DNA of 64,000 bases, taken from assembly GCF_017638545.1 (NCBI RefSeq), contig NZ_CP072110.1, positions 62,001 to 126,000 of the forward strand. Reading direction: 5' to 3'. Under the pieces are notes generated by a model, which saw nothing but the letters and a program-made list of their open reading frames with translations, did not search any database and was not told the origin of the DNA. Every line of letters starts with the position of its first letter. Positions within the stretch are counted from its first letter, which is position 1. Of the stretch, positions 45,376 through 53,808 are shown in pieces. Both the position numbers and the translations under genes were made by a program. Origin of the DNA: Psychrosphaera ytuae (GTDB taxonomy: Bacteria; Pseudomonadota; Gammaproteobacteria; Enterobacterales; Alteromonadaceae).

Positions 45376-45732
45376 TTAAATTTTGTGTGACTCTGACCAA
45401 ATGCGCAGTTGGTCCAAAATACTCAATGCCGTTTTACCAAAGTCGGTGAGTTCATACGTAACTGCAACGGGTCTGTCACTGATCACTTTGCGCACTACCA
45501 TGCCTTCACTTTCAAGCTCTTTGAGGCGCTGGTCGACCATTTTTTTGCTGGCGCCGCCTAACATACGGGTTAAGTCATTAAATCTTACCGGCTCGTCTTT
45601 GAGGTGATAAATAATAGAGCCTTTCCATTTTCCACCAATCAATCGCATGCCTTTTTCTATGGCACAGGGCTCGGTACAAACATTTAAAACTTTTTTTCGC
45701 CCCTTACTATCTGTTTTTACAACACTTTCCAT
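45376..45732 (-). CDS. HxlR-family transcriptional regulator
   Basis: 118 residues from the ATG at 45732, with AGGAG five bases upstream. The HxlR winged helix is clear: KGMRLIGGKWKGSIIYHLKD, VRFNDLTRMLGGASKKMVDQ and VTYELTDFGKTALSILDQL. The N-terminal CTEPC pair lies where redox- or electrophile-sensing Cys occur in YodB/QorR-like members. It is divergent from the quinone reductase gene, with repeats in between. Confidence 0.87.
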   Translation of the reverse strand: MESVVKTDSKGRKKVLNVCTEPCAIEKGMRLIGGKWKGSIIYHLKDEPVRFNDLTRMLGGASKKMVDQRLKELESEGMVVRKVISDRPVAVTYELTDFGKTALSILDQLRIWSESHKI

Positions 45733-45753
45733 CAATACTCCTGATAAATTTAC

Positions 45754-45800
45754 TAGGTTACTAAAAGTATACTAATTGATTGTCGGCAATAGGTTACTAA
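45754..45800. promoter_or_regulatory. Direct-repeat operator candidate of HxlR locus
   Basis: TAGGTTACTAA occurs twice, at 45754-45764 and 45790-45800, followed in both cases by a TATAC word. The 36-base offset is about 3.5 helix turns. It is placed in the divergent promoter region; binding by the HxlR protein is inferred. Confidence 0.5.
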
Positions 45801-45837
45801 TATATACCACACAAAGATAACACATAGAGACGGAGTT

Positions 45838-45852
45838 AGAGAACGTTTCTCT
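45838..45852. promoter_or_regulatory. Inverted repeat in quinone reductase leader
   Basis: AGAGAA and TTCTCT arms around CGT, about 36 bases before the ATG of the quinone reductase gene. It may be a leader hairpin or operator. No factor can be named. Confidence 0.3.
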
Positions 45853-45888
45853 GACTTATTTTTATTAGTAATAAATTGGAGTTGCTAT

Positions 45889-46485
45889 ATGACTACTACT
45901 GATTCAAAAAATGTTTTAATTATTAACGCCCATCAATACTATCCATTTTCAGAGGGTAAGCTAAATGCAGCGTTAATTGATAAGGCGATAACTATCTTTG
46001 AACAAAAAGGATATGACACCCGCATCGTGACGATGAGTGACGAATATGACATCGATGAACAATTAGCGTTGCACCAATGGGCGGATATTGTCTTTTTGCA
46101 AACACCAGTTAATTGGATGGGTGTGCCTTGGTCCTTCAAAAAATATATGGATGAAGTGTATACCGCAGGCATGGGCGGGGCACTTTGTCATGGCGACGGC
46201 CGCTCAGAAGACGCACCAAAGAAAAACTATGGTACAGGTGGCACGTTAACCGACACAAAATACATGATATCCCTAACATTTAATGCACCTGCCGAATCAT
46301 TTGACGATAAGACTGAGTTTTTTGATGGCAAATCGGTTGATGATTTGATGTTCCCTACGCACATGAACTTTAAGTTCTTTGGTATGAAACCAATGCCAAC
46401 CTTTGCCAGCTTTGACGTGATGAAAAATGCTGACGTTGAAAACGACTTCAAACGATTTGAAGCGCATATAAACGAGCATTTTTAA
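45889..46485 (+). CDS. NAD(P)H quinone oxidoreductase, MdaB/flavodoxin-like
   Basis: 198 residues with a flavodoxin-like fold: VLIINAHQYYPFSEGKLNAA, DEQLALHQWADIVFLQTPVN and WMGVPWSFKKYMDEVY, then GMGGALCHGDGR, the MdaB pattern. It reduces quinones by two electrons and so protects against electrophiles. It is divergent from the HxlR regulator and followed within 21 bases by the peroxiredoxin gene, so both are probably under HxlR control. Confidence 0.87.
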   Translation: MTTTDSKNVLIINAHQYYPFSEGKLNAALIDKAITIFEQKGYDTRIVTMSDEYDIDEQLALHQWADIVFLQTPVNWMGVPWSFKKYMDEVYTAGMGGALCHGDGRSEDAPKKNYGTGGTLTDTKYMISLTFNAPAESFDDKTEFFDGKSVDDLMFPTHMNFKFFGMKPMPTFASFDVMKNADVENDFKRFEAHINEHF

Positions 46486-46506
46486 TCAAAATTGTAAGGA
46501 GCTGCT

Positions 46507-47049
46507 ATGAGCATTCAATATACCAATAAGTTGCACCCAGGTGATGACTTTCCGGTTATTGACGCAAAGTTATTAAATGGTGATCAAACAACACTTTCGA
46601 TTCCTGAAAACGGTTTAGATTGGAAAATGGTGGTTGTTTATAGAGGGCAGCATTGTCCTTTGTGTACTCGATACCTCAATCAACTAGAGAGTGCTAAAGA
46701 TTTACTTGCACAGGTCGGCGTAGACTTAATTGCTGTCTCTGGTGACAGTAAAGATCAACTTCAAAGTCATATGGAAAAACTCAACGTTAGCTTTCCTATT
46801 GCTTATGGTCTTACTGTCGAACAAATGAAAGAGCTCGGTTTGTACATTTCTGATCCGAGGTCCCCAGAGGAGACGGATCACCCGTTTGCTGAACCTGGGC
46901 TGTTTGTCGTTAACAGTGAAGGAAAAGTTCATGTTGTGGATATCTCAAACAACCCGTTTGTGCGACCAGAGCTACAGTCATTAATTAATGGCCTAGGGTG
47001 GATTCGTAACCCAGACAATAATTATCCAATTCGTGGCATGCACAAGTAG
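46507..47049 (+). CDS. Peroxiredoxin-like (AhpC/TSA) protein
   Basis: 180 residues of the thioredoxin fold. The active site is YRGQHCPLCTRYL, a CxxC pair unlike classical two-Cys enzymes with a distant resolving Cys, followed by LIAVSGDSKDQLQ. Such proteins probably reduce peroxides or disulfides in the cytoplasm. AAGGAG precedes the ATG. It is the second gene of the putative HxlR-controlled operon. Confidence 0.85.
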   Translation: MSIQYTNKLHPGDDFPVIDAKLLNGDQTTLSIPENGLDWKMVVVYRGQHCPLCTRYLNQLESAKDLLAQVGVDLIAVSGDSKDQLQSHMEKLNVSFPIAYGLTVEQMKELGLYISDPRSPEETDHPFAEPGLFVVNSEGKVHVVDISNNPFVRPELQSLINGLGWIRNPDNNYPIRGMHK

Positions 47050-47074
47050 GCTTTAATAAAAACGGGGAATTGAT

Positions 47075-48292
47075 ATGGCGCTACAAAACCATCCAATGTG
47101 GAGATTACCAAAGCACCACTTAGATCATGAAGGAACGCATGATCACGTGCACTGGGTTGAATTATTTTACGACTTAATCCATGTCGTCATTATATTTTTA
47201 CTTGGTAACTTTTTAAGTGATCATCTCACAATGGATGGCTTTTGGGCGTTTGCAGGATTGTTTATTGCAGTTTGGTTTGCTTGGGCAGACTCTAGTGTAT
47301 TTAATTCACTTTATGTCAGCACTGATTTTAAACACCGCTTAATCATGTCCTGCCAAATCGTCACTGCTATGGTGATGGCCGCATCAATTCCTCATGTTTT
47401 GAACAAGGGTTGGACGTTTTTTGCTCTCGCTTATGCGGCCAATCGATTAATAACGGCGTATTTGTACTACCGTACAAACAAGCTAGGTGTTGAAGTTACC
47501 GTTCTCTCACGTACGGTCAGTCGTAACTTTTTTGGTCTCGCGATTGTATTTGCTGTCAGTGCGTTTTTACCTAAGCCATATAACTTCATCGTATTTGGAG
47601 CTGGAATTATTTCAATCCAGTTTTTGTACATGCTACCAAAAATAGGCGTTTTGGAGTGTAAGCGATTTTTACCTAGATTAGGTCACATGTCCGAGCGCTT
47701 TGCTTTATTGCTTTTGATTGTCGTAGGAGAGGGGTTCTTTAAGCTAGTCATTACGCTTTCTGAAAAAGGAGTTTATAAAGTCACTCCAGAAGTTTTATTT
47801 AACTTCATGTTTGGTGGTATTGCTGTTTTTGTGCAGTGTTGGATTTATTTTGATTTTGTGGGTAACGGCAAACCTAAAAGCCAAGCAAAATGGACTTTAG
47901 TCAACTGGTGGTTGGCTCATTTGTTCCTTATGTTATCGGCGGTAATGATGGGTGTTGCACTTGCTGGTGAGGTCAAAGTGGGCTTTTGGGACCCATACCC
48001 TCTTAAATATGGTGCGATAGGCTGTATCGGTCTTGCCGCTTATTTACTCTGCTTATTATGGATTCAGGGCAACATCGAAGAGCGAGTAGCACACAAATTT
48101 GCGACGGCCAAAGTTCGGTTTTTTGGTGTGTTTTTGGCATTGGTTACTTTAATCGTTTTGCCATTTGTACCAGCTTTAGTCGGTAACTTATTGTGGGGGA
48201 CGGCGTTGATTTCGCAAATTGCGATTCCATTAACTCAGGCCTACTTTCATTTTTTAAATGAAGAGGCAAAAGAACAACAGATAAAAGCCTAG
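47075..48292 (+). CDS. LtrA-family membrane protein
   Basis: 405 residues with about 10-12 membrane helices. The LtrA (low temperature requirement A) pattern is visible: HVHWVELFYDLIHVVIIFLL, WAFAGLFIAVWFAWADSSVF and RFALLLLIVVGEGFFKLVIT. The molecular function is unknown. It begins 25 bases after the peroxiredoxin gene with its own GGGGAA site, so it may be the third gene of the operon. Confidence 0.82.
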   Translation: MALQNHPMWRLPKHHLDHEGTHDHVHWVELFYDLIHVVIIFLLGNFLSDHLTMDGFWAFAGLFIAVWFAWADSSVFNSLYVSTDFKHRLIMSCQIVTAMVMAASIPHVLNKGWTFFALAYAANRLITAYLYYRTNKLGVEVTVLSRTVSRNFFGLAIVFAVSAFLPKPYNFIVFGAGIISIQFLYMLPKIGVLECKRFLPRLGHMSERFALLLLIVVGEGFFKLVITLSEKGVYKVTPEVLFNFMFGGIAVFVQCWIYFDFVGNGKPKSQAKWTLVNWWLAHLFLMLSAVMMGVALAGEVKVGFWDPYPLKYGAIGCIGLAAYLLCLLWIQGNIEERVAHKFATAKVRFFGVFLALVTLIVLPFVPALVGNLLWGTALISQIAIPLTQAYFHFLNEEAKEQQIKA

Positions 48293-48380
48293 ACTTAGAC
48301 TTAACGACATAACTCATTCATAATAAAGCTTGTAAAAACAAGCTCTAATAAAATTGAGCGGATAGGGACCAAACAGGAAA

Positions 48381-49349
48381 ATGGATAAAACACACAGCAC
48401 TCGAAAAAAAGTATACGAAGCGCTTGAACACGGGTTTGATGGTTCGATGCTCAGTAAGCTGTTTAGCGGATTTATCGTAGGATTGATCATCCTAAATGTC
48501 TTTGCGATTGTCCTCGAATCCTACAAGCCAATCGGTACAGCGTATAAAACCGAGTTTTACGTTTTTAATGTATTTTCAGTCGTTGTGTTTACTATCGAGT
48601 ATTTTGTTCGAATTTGGGTGTCGGTTGAATCACCAAAGTGCGATAAAACGACACCTATAAAATCTAGAGTCAAATACTTATTTAAACCTGTCTCACTCAT
48701 TGATTTGTTAGCCATCGCCCCGTTTTATTTATCGTTTATATTTACTATCGACCTCAGATATCTTCGAATGTTGAGAATGCTTAGGCTATTAAAGTTAACG
48801 CATTACTTCAAAGGGTTACGGTTATTTATCGATGTTCTAAAAAAAGAATTGCCTAGTATTGGTGCTGCTATTTTCATAATGGGAGTTTTGGTAATACTCT
48901 CAGCAAGTGTGATGTACAGTCTAGAAAACGACGCACAACCCGAGGTGTTTGACAGTATTCCAAGCGCTATTTGGTGGTCGGTTGTCACCATGACAACCGT
49001 GGGATACGGCGATGTGACACCGGTTACCTTCTTAGGTAAATTTATTGCTATTTTTATCATGTTATTGGGGGTTGGAATTGTTGCATTGCCAGCGGCCATG
49101 TTAGCGGCCAAGTTTGGTGATGAACTCAGAACGAGAAGAGAATTATTAGAACAGGAAATAAATGCGGCATTAGAAGATGGAGTCATCACCTCAGAAGAGC
49201 AGTCCACAATCGAAAAACTATCCCAGTCGATAGGCATATCCGCAGATGAATTAGAGCAAGCGATATTAAACTACAACAAAAATACTACTTGCTCCGTCAC
49301 GTGTGACAGCTGTGGAAAAGTACTCAATGTCAATATAGATAAAGCATAG
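48381..49349 (+). CDS. Voltage-gated potassium channel
   Basis: 322 residues with six membrane helices. The S4 segment carries spaced Arg (LRYLRMLRMLRLLKLTHYF), and the pore has selectivity filter TMTTVGYGDVTP. The cytoplasmic tail holds a charged helix (RRELLEQEINAALEDGVITS), a TerB/SHOCT-like helical element and a final CSVTCDSCGK motif (C-x3-C-x2-C) not usual in these channels. It is separated from LtrA by 88 bases and probably has its own promoter. Confidence 0.88.
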   Translation: MDKTHSTRKKVYEALEHGFDGSMLSKLFSGFIVGLIILNVFAIVLESYKPIGTAYKTEFYVFNVFSVVVFTIEYFVRIWVSVESPKCDKTTPIKSRVKYLFKPVSLIDLLAIAPFYLSFIFTIDLRYLRMLRMLRLLKLTHYFKGLRLFIDVLKKELPSIGAAIFIMGVLVILSASVMYSLENDAQPEVFDSIPSAIWWSVVTMTTVGYGDVTPVTFLGKFIAIFIMLLGVGIVALPAAMLAAKFGDELRTRRELLEQEINAALEDGVITSEEQSTIEKLSQSIGISADELEQAILNYNKNTTCSVTCDSCGKVLNVNIDKA

Positions 49350-49605
49350 AGCCCTTTAATATTTGCAACCAAGACGTTCTTGTAAGTACGTTTTAAATCA
49401 GTTCACTAATTCTCGAATGGCTGCGGCAATAGCCTTTATATTGGTCGAGTATTTTACTGCCCAGGGTGTTTGCATTCCGCCACCATCTGAGTAAAAATCA
49501 AATTCTTTTTTAACCACTTTTGAGGGCAAAGCTTACGAAAAGTAAGCGACTCAAGCAATGGCGCAAATTATGTCAAATGCGCTAGGAAGTACAAAGGAGC
49601 GTACA

Positions 49606-50097
49606 TTGAAAACAATTGAAAATATAGATAAAAAAGAACCACTTGCTATTGGTGGTTGGTTAATCATAGTTGCCATCGGTGTTGTGTTGTCGCCGGTAAG
49701 GCAGTTTTTTTACATTGGTACTAACTACCCAGCGTTTTTTACCAACGGTACATGGGACGCGTTAACACTACCTAGTAGCGACGCTTATATTCCATATTTT
49801 GGGACTTTTTTTATTAGCGAGATCTTAATCAATCTTATGATGGCGATCGCTGGGATTTATCTTATATATCTATTCTTTAACAAAAAAAGTAATCTCCCTA
49901 AGTGGTACTTTGGGCTGGCACTTGTTTCTACCATACTAATCATTATCAATGCTTATGTTGCTTCTCTGTTAGTGCCTGGTTTAGAGGCCTTTGACTCGGA
50001 GACAATGAAAGAAATTGCCCGCAGTGTCGTGCCGTTAATAATATGGTCTCCCTATTTAATATATTCTCAAAGGTCTAAAGACACCTTTGTTAACTAA
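49606..50097 (+). CDS. DUF2569 family membrane protein
   Basis: 163 residues from a TTG at 49606, chosen because AAGGAG lies six bases before it and the family motif LAIGGWLIIVAIGVVLSP then starts near residue 13. An ATG at 49558 would add 16 residues without a ribosome-binding site. Four membrane helices are predicted. DUF2569 has no assigned function. The 256 bases upstream hold nothing recognisable. Confidence 0.72.
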   Translation: MKTIENIDKKEPLAIGGWLIIVAIGVVLSPVRQFFYIGTNYPAFFTNGTWDALTLPSSDAYIPYFGTFFISEILINLMMAIAGIYLIYLFFNKKSNLPKWYFGLALVSTILIIINAYVASLLVPGLEAFDSETMKEIARSVVPLIIWSPYLIYSQRSKDTFVN

Positions 50098-50156
50098 ATA
50101 CACGTTTAAAGAAACAGACTGGCTAGTCTAGGTTTCTAAAAAATAAGGATATTTCA

Positions 50157-51323
50157 ATGCAATCTTGTCAGCGACTTTTCACTGCGATATTACTCTTCTT
50201 AAGTGTTTCTAATGTGCTAGCACAAGAGGCATTGCTTCAGAATGTTTCGTTGAATTCTAAAATTCTCGGTGAGCAGCGTGAAATAGCGGTACAGCTTCCC
50301 AAGTCTTATTTTGAAAAGACCGATCAAACATATCCACTTATCCTTAGGTTGGATGGCGCCACAAACATGCCAAGAGAGTCCTCCATTTTAAATACCTTAT
50401 TTGAGGCGGGTTCGGCACCAGAGGTGATTTTGGTCGCCATTGAAAACACGGACAGACTCAGGGATTTGGCGCCTTACGTGAATGAAGATCCAAGAGGGCC
50501 ACTAGGTCAAGGCGGAGGCGCTGATAAGTTTTTAAACTTTATTGAAAGCGAGCTGCTTCCCCGCTTAAAAGACCAATACAGAATTGGGGATTTTAAAGTT
50601 ATAGCAGGAGCATCCGTTGCTGGATTATTTGCACTGCATACCTTAAGAACCAAACCACACTTGTTTGATGCACACATCGCATATAGCCCAGCAGTATGGT
50701 GGGGCGAACACAAAACCGCCAAAGCGTTAACTAAGTTCATGTCTGATACAAAAGAGCTCAGCAGCTATTTGTATATGAATATGGGGTCAGAACATATACA
50801 AATGCGCCAAGTTTATGATGATATGCTGGCAGATATTCTGCGTAACAAACCCAAGAATTTGGAGTTAGTAACCGACTTTTTTCCTGATGTTCCGCACGGA
50901 TTGACGTCGGTAGCAGGCTTGTTCAATGCATATCACAACCTATTCTTACCGTTAGTTATGCCTTACCCAGAACTTAAAGACGGTGTAAGTTCGATTAAAA
51001 ATTACTACAAGCGCGTGTCTGAGCAACGTGGCTACTCGATCAACGCTGAAGAGTGGGTCATGCGAGAACTAGGGTATTTTTTAGTTAGAAATGAAGACTT
51101 TAAAAATGCCATTGAGGTGTTTAAATACAACATAGAGTTATACCCTGAAATGGCGAGCGCCTACAATGGCTTGGCCTACGCGTACGAACAAAATAAGCAA
51201 TACAAAGAGTCATTAAAACAGGTAAATACCTCATTGAAGCTGTCAAAAGAGGGGGACGACGGTTACGACGTCTACGTCAATCGACAGCAGCGACTACTTA
51301 GCCAAATAAAGCAAAGTAACTAG
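50157..51323 (+). CDS. Secreted esterase with TPR-like tail (paralogue A)
   Basis: 388 residues. A signal peptide (about residues 1-22, ending VLAQ) is followed by a putative esterase domain (PF00756 type): YPLILRLDGATNMPRES, then IAGASVAGLFALH with nucleophile Ser153 in GASVAG, and DVPHGLTS with the probable catalytic His. From about residue 300 the chain forms TPR-type helices (FKNAIEVFKYNIELYPEMAS). It is related over its whole length to the gene at 58,947, and may act on siderophore-type or sugar esters, though that is not shown. Confidence 0.8.
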   Translation: MQSCQRLFTAILLFLSVSNVLAQEALLQNVSLNSKILGEQREIAVQLPKSYFEKTDQTYPLILRLDGATNMPRESSILNTLFEAGSAPEVILVAIENTDRLRDLAPYVNEDPRGPLGQGGGADKFLNFIESELLPRLKDQYRIGDFKVIAGASVAGLFALHTLRTKPHLFDAHIAYSPAVWWGEHKTAKALTKFMSDTKELSSYLYMNMGSEHIQMRQVYDDMLADILRNKPKNLELVTDFFPDVPHGLTSVAGLFNAYHNLFLPLVMPYPELKDGVSSIKNYYKRVSEQRGYSINAEEWVMRELGYFLVRNEDFKNAIEVFKYNIELYPEMASAYNGLAYAYEQNKQYKESLKQVNTSLKLSKEGDDGYDVYVNRQQRLLSQIKQSN

Positions 51324-51427
51324 TAATTAATTTATGACGCTTGTTTTATCCTTTGGTGTTTTAGTTTAACGATTTCACTATTTCTACAATGTAAATTTTT
51401 TAAAGGTAATGTGACAAAGGATAGCCA

Positions 51428-51988
51428 GTGCAAATTGAAACCCCCAGGTTGATTTTAAGGCCACTTAATGAAAATGATTGGAAGCTTTTTAAGGGGCTTC
51501 ATCAATCAAGTGAAGTGATCAAATATGTCAGCGACCCTTTTACCGAATCAGCAATTAAAGACCGTTTTGATGCTCGCTTAGGTGGATGGAAAAAGACCGT
51601 TAATCAATGGTTAACGTTAACAATAATAGAAAAAGCAACTGAGAAAAAAATTGGCGTAACTGGTTTTTATCCTGAGTGGGAACCTTATCAACAAGCTGAA
51701 CTTGGCTTTTTGCTAAGTCCAGAGTTTCAAGGCAAAGGCTTCGGTAAAGAGTCTACCATAGCAGTTATTGAATATGCCTTTGACCAATGTAACTTTCATA
51801 AAGTAATCGCAACCGTCACAGAAGGTAACACCCCATCATTTAATTTACTAAAAGCCTTGGGTTTTACTCATGAGGGGACAATTAGGGATAACTTTAAATT
51901 AGGTGGTCATTGGCGGAATGATTTAAAGCTAGGGCTTTTAAATCATGAATACGCTGTTGAAAAACAGTTAAGGTCAAAGCAGAGCTAA
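51428..51988 (+). CDS. GNAT acetyltransferase, RimJ/RimL-like
   Basis: 186 residues from a GTG at 51428 with AAAGGA upstream. ETPRLILRPLNENDWKLF opens the fold; the acetyl-CoA loop is LLSPEFQGKGFGKESTIAVI, followed by NFHKVIATVTEGNTPSFNLL and KALGFTHEGTIRDNF. RimJ/RimL-type proteins acetylate protein N-termini or small amines. The real target is unknown. It is the first gene after paralogue A, at the edge of the accessory block. Confidence 0.85.
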   Translation: MQIETPRLILRPLNENDWKLFKGLHQSSEVIKYVSDPFTESAIKDRFDARLGGWKKTVNQWLTLTIIEKATEKKIGVTGFYPEWEPYQQAELGFLLSPEFQGKGFGKESTIAVIEYAFDQCNFHKVIATVTEGNTPSFNLLKALGFTHEGTIRDNFKLGGHWRNDLKLGLLNHEYAVEKQLRSKQS

Positions 51989-52055
51989 AGGGCTGTTGAA
52001 GTAACTTGATGGGTGTTAGTATAAAGCTCTTATAATATCTAAGGAAATCAATCAT

Positions 52056-52250
52056 ATGGAAATGCTATTAAGTGTAACGCTAATATTGCTAGTCGTTGCG
52101 GTTTGGTTTGTGCCACTAGTTTTATTATTAATGTCGGATAGAACTTCAGGTTTTCGAAAAGTTTTATGGGTACTGGCGTTTTTATTCATTTCGTGGTTCG
52201 CGTGGGTAGCGTATATTTTACTAGTACCTAAACGTGAGCCTGCAAGGTGA
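52056..52250 (+). CDS. Small membrane protein, PLDc_N-like
   Basis: 64 residues with two hydrophobic helices (LILLVVAVWFVPLVLLLM and VLWVLAFLFISWFAWVAYIL) and a short basic tail. It resembles the membrane-anchor (PLDc_N) domain that also occurs as a stand-alone protein. The function is unknown. AAGGA lies somewhat far from the ATG. Confidence 0.6.
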   Translation: MEMLLSVTLILLVVAVWFVPLVLLLMSDRTSGFRKVLWVLAFLFISWFAWVAYILLVPKREPAR

Positions 52251-52690
52251 GCTTTTAGAACTCAAAGGGTTAACTAGTAGACGTTCATTGAATGAGTCTT
52301 TTTAGTCTGCTTCAGACAAGGAGCGGACGGTGGTGTGCCTTTCCTATGGGGACTGGTGCTCGCAATTAGCAGTCGTTAGGACTAACGAATGTCAGTTTAA
52401 GAGCTTTGCGAAAACAGACCTTCAGCCAACTAATTTATGGACAAAGACGAGCTATGTCCTCTGAAATATGACGTCCTTATCATCCACAGGTTTTATAATA
52501 TGTGGTAAACCAGACCGACAATATGGCTTTTTAGGTGTAGTAGGTCATGTCTGCTCTTACCGTTTCGTTGAGTAGGATTGGACTTTATCTGATAGAAAGC
52601 TATGAGCAAGGAATGGACATTTACATTATCGAAATGTGAGTTGTTTTTTCGTACCTTCTTTAAATATTCACTGTCTACGCTCTAACTTGT
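52251..52690. other. Noncoding stretch at left edge of accessory block
   Basis: About 440 bases without a supportable gene on either strand. It contains the inverted repeat CGTTAG-GA-CTAACG (52374-52387) and words such as GCTTCAGACAAGGAGCGGAC that look like decayed interspersed repeat sequence. No start/stop pair with a ribosome-binding site was found. It may be a remnant of mobile or integron-related DNA. Confidence 0.4.
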
Positions 52691-52999
52691 CTATTTGGGA
52701 AGTTTTCTTGAGGATTCCAAAAGTTTAGCATTTTTTTCTTGGTTTGCAGTAACTCCGTCGGTTCGAGCCGTAGAAAAAACATTCCATATTTTGTCCTCTA
52801 AAGATTGTAGTCTTTCTTTTAAATATTGATTTTCTTGTCGTAAGAGGCTTAATTCCTGCGCAAGCTTTGTGTCATTATTTATCAATTTTTTAATGTAAGA
52901 TGAGTTGTTATTGATTTTTCTATTTATTGATTCAAGCGAGTCATGTAGATGAGTATAGAATTCCCCTTTTTTAAAGAAGTCTTTTACTTTCCCGATCAT
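52691..52999 (-). CDS. Small coiled-coil protein of ATPase module
   Basis: 102 residues. The N-terminus is amphipathic and basic (MIGKVKDFFKKGEFYTHLHD). Residues 20-75 form a continuous heptad coiled coil (LAQELSLLRQENQYLKERLQ and flanks), and the tail is polar. Not recognised. Its ATG overlaps the stop of the preceding 148-residue gene by four bases, which implies translational coupling and a shared complex. It is the third gene of the module. Confidence 0.6.
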   Translation of the reverse strand: MIGKVKDFFKKGEFYTHLHDSLESINRKINNNSSYIKKLINNDTKLAQELSLLRQENQYLKERLQSLEDKIWNVFSTARTDGVTANQEKNAKLLESSRKLPK

Positions 53000-53442
53000 A
53001 GTTCCCCCCCGATTTTCGAAGAGTGATGAAAAATAGAATCAAACCCCGCTTGTAGAGAATTTAGCTCAACATTAGTTGACTCTAATTCATCATTAAGACT
53101 GGCAGTAAACTCTTTCATTCTAGACATGGCCATTTCGTAGTCCATGTCCTCAATCGAACATATTACAGGCTTTTCTTTTCGTTTTTCGATTTTCAGCTCA
53201 ACTACCGATTGCCCTGACTCATTTACATGTGAGGAAGCAAGCAACTCATATAATTGTTGCATAGAGCAACTCGCTAATATTTCGTTCGTCATTTCCAAAA
53301 TATCGGATTCAGACAAATTAAAACCTGACTCTACCTTGGTATATAAAGAATCGATTTTATTAGGATCTAGCTTTTTTCCTTCTAGAGCCTTTAAAAGCTC
53401 AGGTGCACTTAATTGAACAAATCCGCTTAATTCTTGAGACAT
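52996..53442 (-). CDS. Hypothetical helical protein of ATPase module
   Basis: 148 residues from the ATG at 53442, with AGGAG five bases before; an upstream start lacks such a site. The sequence is acidic and mostly helical: MSQELSGFVQLSAPELLKAL, an EF-like SLYTKVESGFNLSESDI, a middle beta patch (VVELKIEKRKEKPVICSIED), and a helical C-terminus (FTASLNDELESTNVELNSLQ). No family is recognised. It is coupled by a four-base overlap to the coiled-coil gene downstream. Confidence 0.55.
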   Translation of the reverse strand: MSQELSGFVQLSAPELLKALEGKKLDPNKIDSLYTKVESGFNLSESDILEMTNEILASCSMQQLYELLASSHVNESGQSVVELKIEKRKEKPVICSIEDMDYEMAMSRMKEFTASLNDELESTNVELNSLQAGFDSIFHHSSKIGGEL

Positions 53443-53808
53443 TTCATCTCCTAATTTTGTTGCTACTTTCACATTGCTTCACAACGTACTTGGGCTTGTA
53501 GATAAAAGCCACTGACATACATAACCAATCATTAGCTGACTTCTTTATCACATCATAGTATTTGTGAAATTATACTTGCACAAAAATTGCTCACTTTAAA
53601 GAAGTAACGACAGCTTTTTATCCAAAACGACTTTCTTTTAGAGTATGCGCTTAAAGTAAGAATATTTCTTAACAAGAACCAGTCATAACTACTAACTGAA
53701 TATTCAACCAAAGAGATCCGAAAATTGCCCAATGGTTCAGTCGGAACTGCAGGTTTTGATAAAAACCTAAAAATCATATGAGACATATTAAGTTGGGACT
53801 TAATTATT
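53443..53808. other. Noncoding gap within ATPase module
   Basis: About 366 bases between the ATPase stop and the next gene on the same strand. An open frame of about 100 codons at 53553-53861 (minus) runs into the ATPase end but has no ribosome-binding site or family signal. The stretch probably holds a promoter for the two small genes. Confidence 0.4.

Noticed and set aside
49558..49605. ATG at 49558 as the start of the DUF2569 gene
   Set aside because: There is no ribosome-binding site before it, while a TTG at 49606 has AAGGAG at good spacing and fits the family start.
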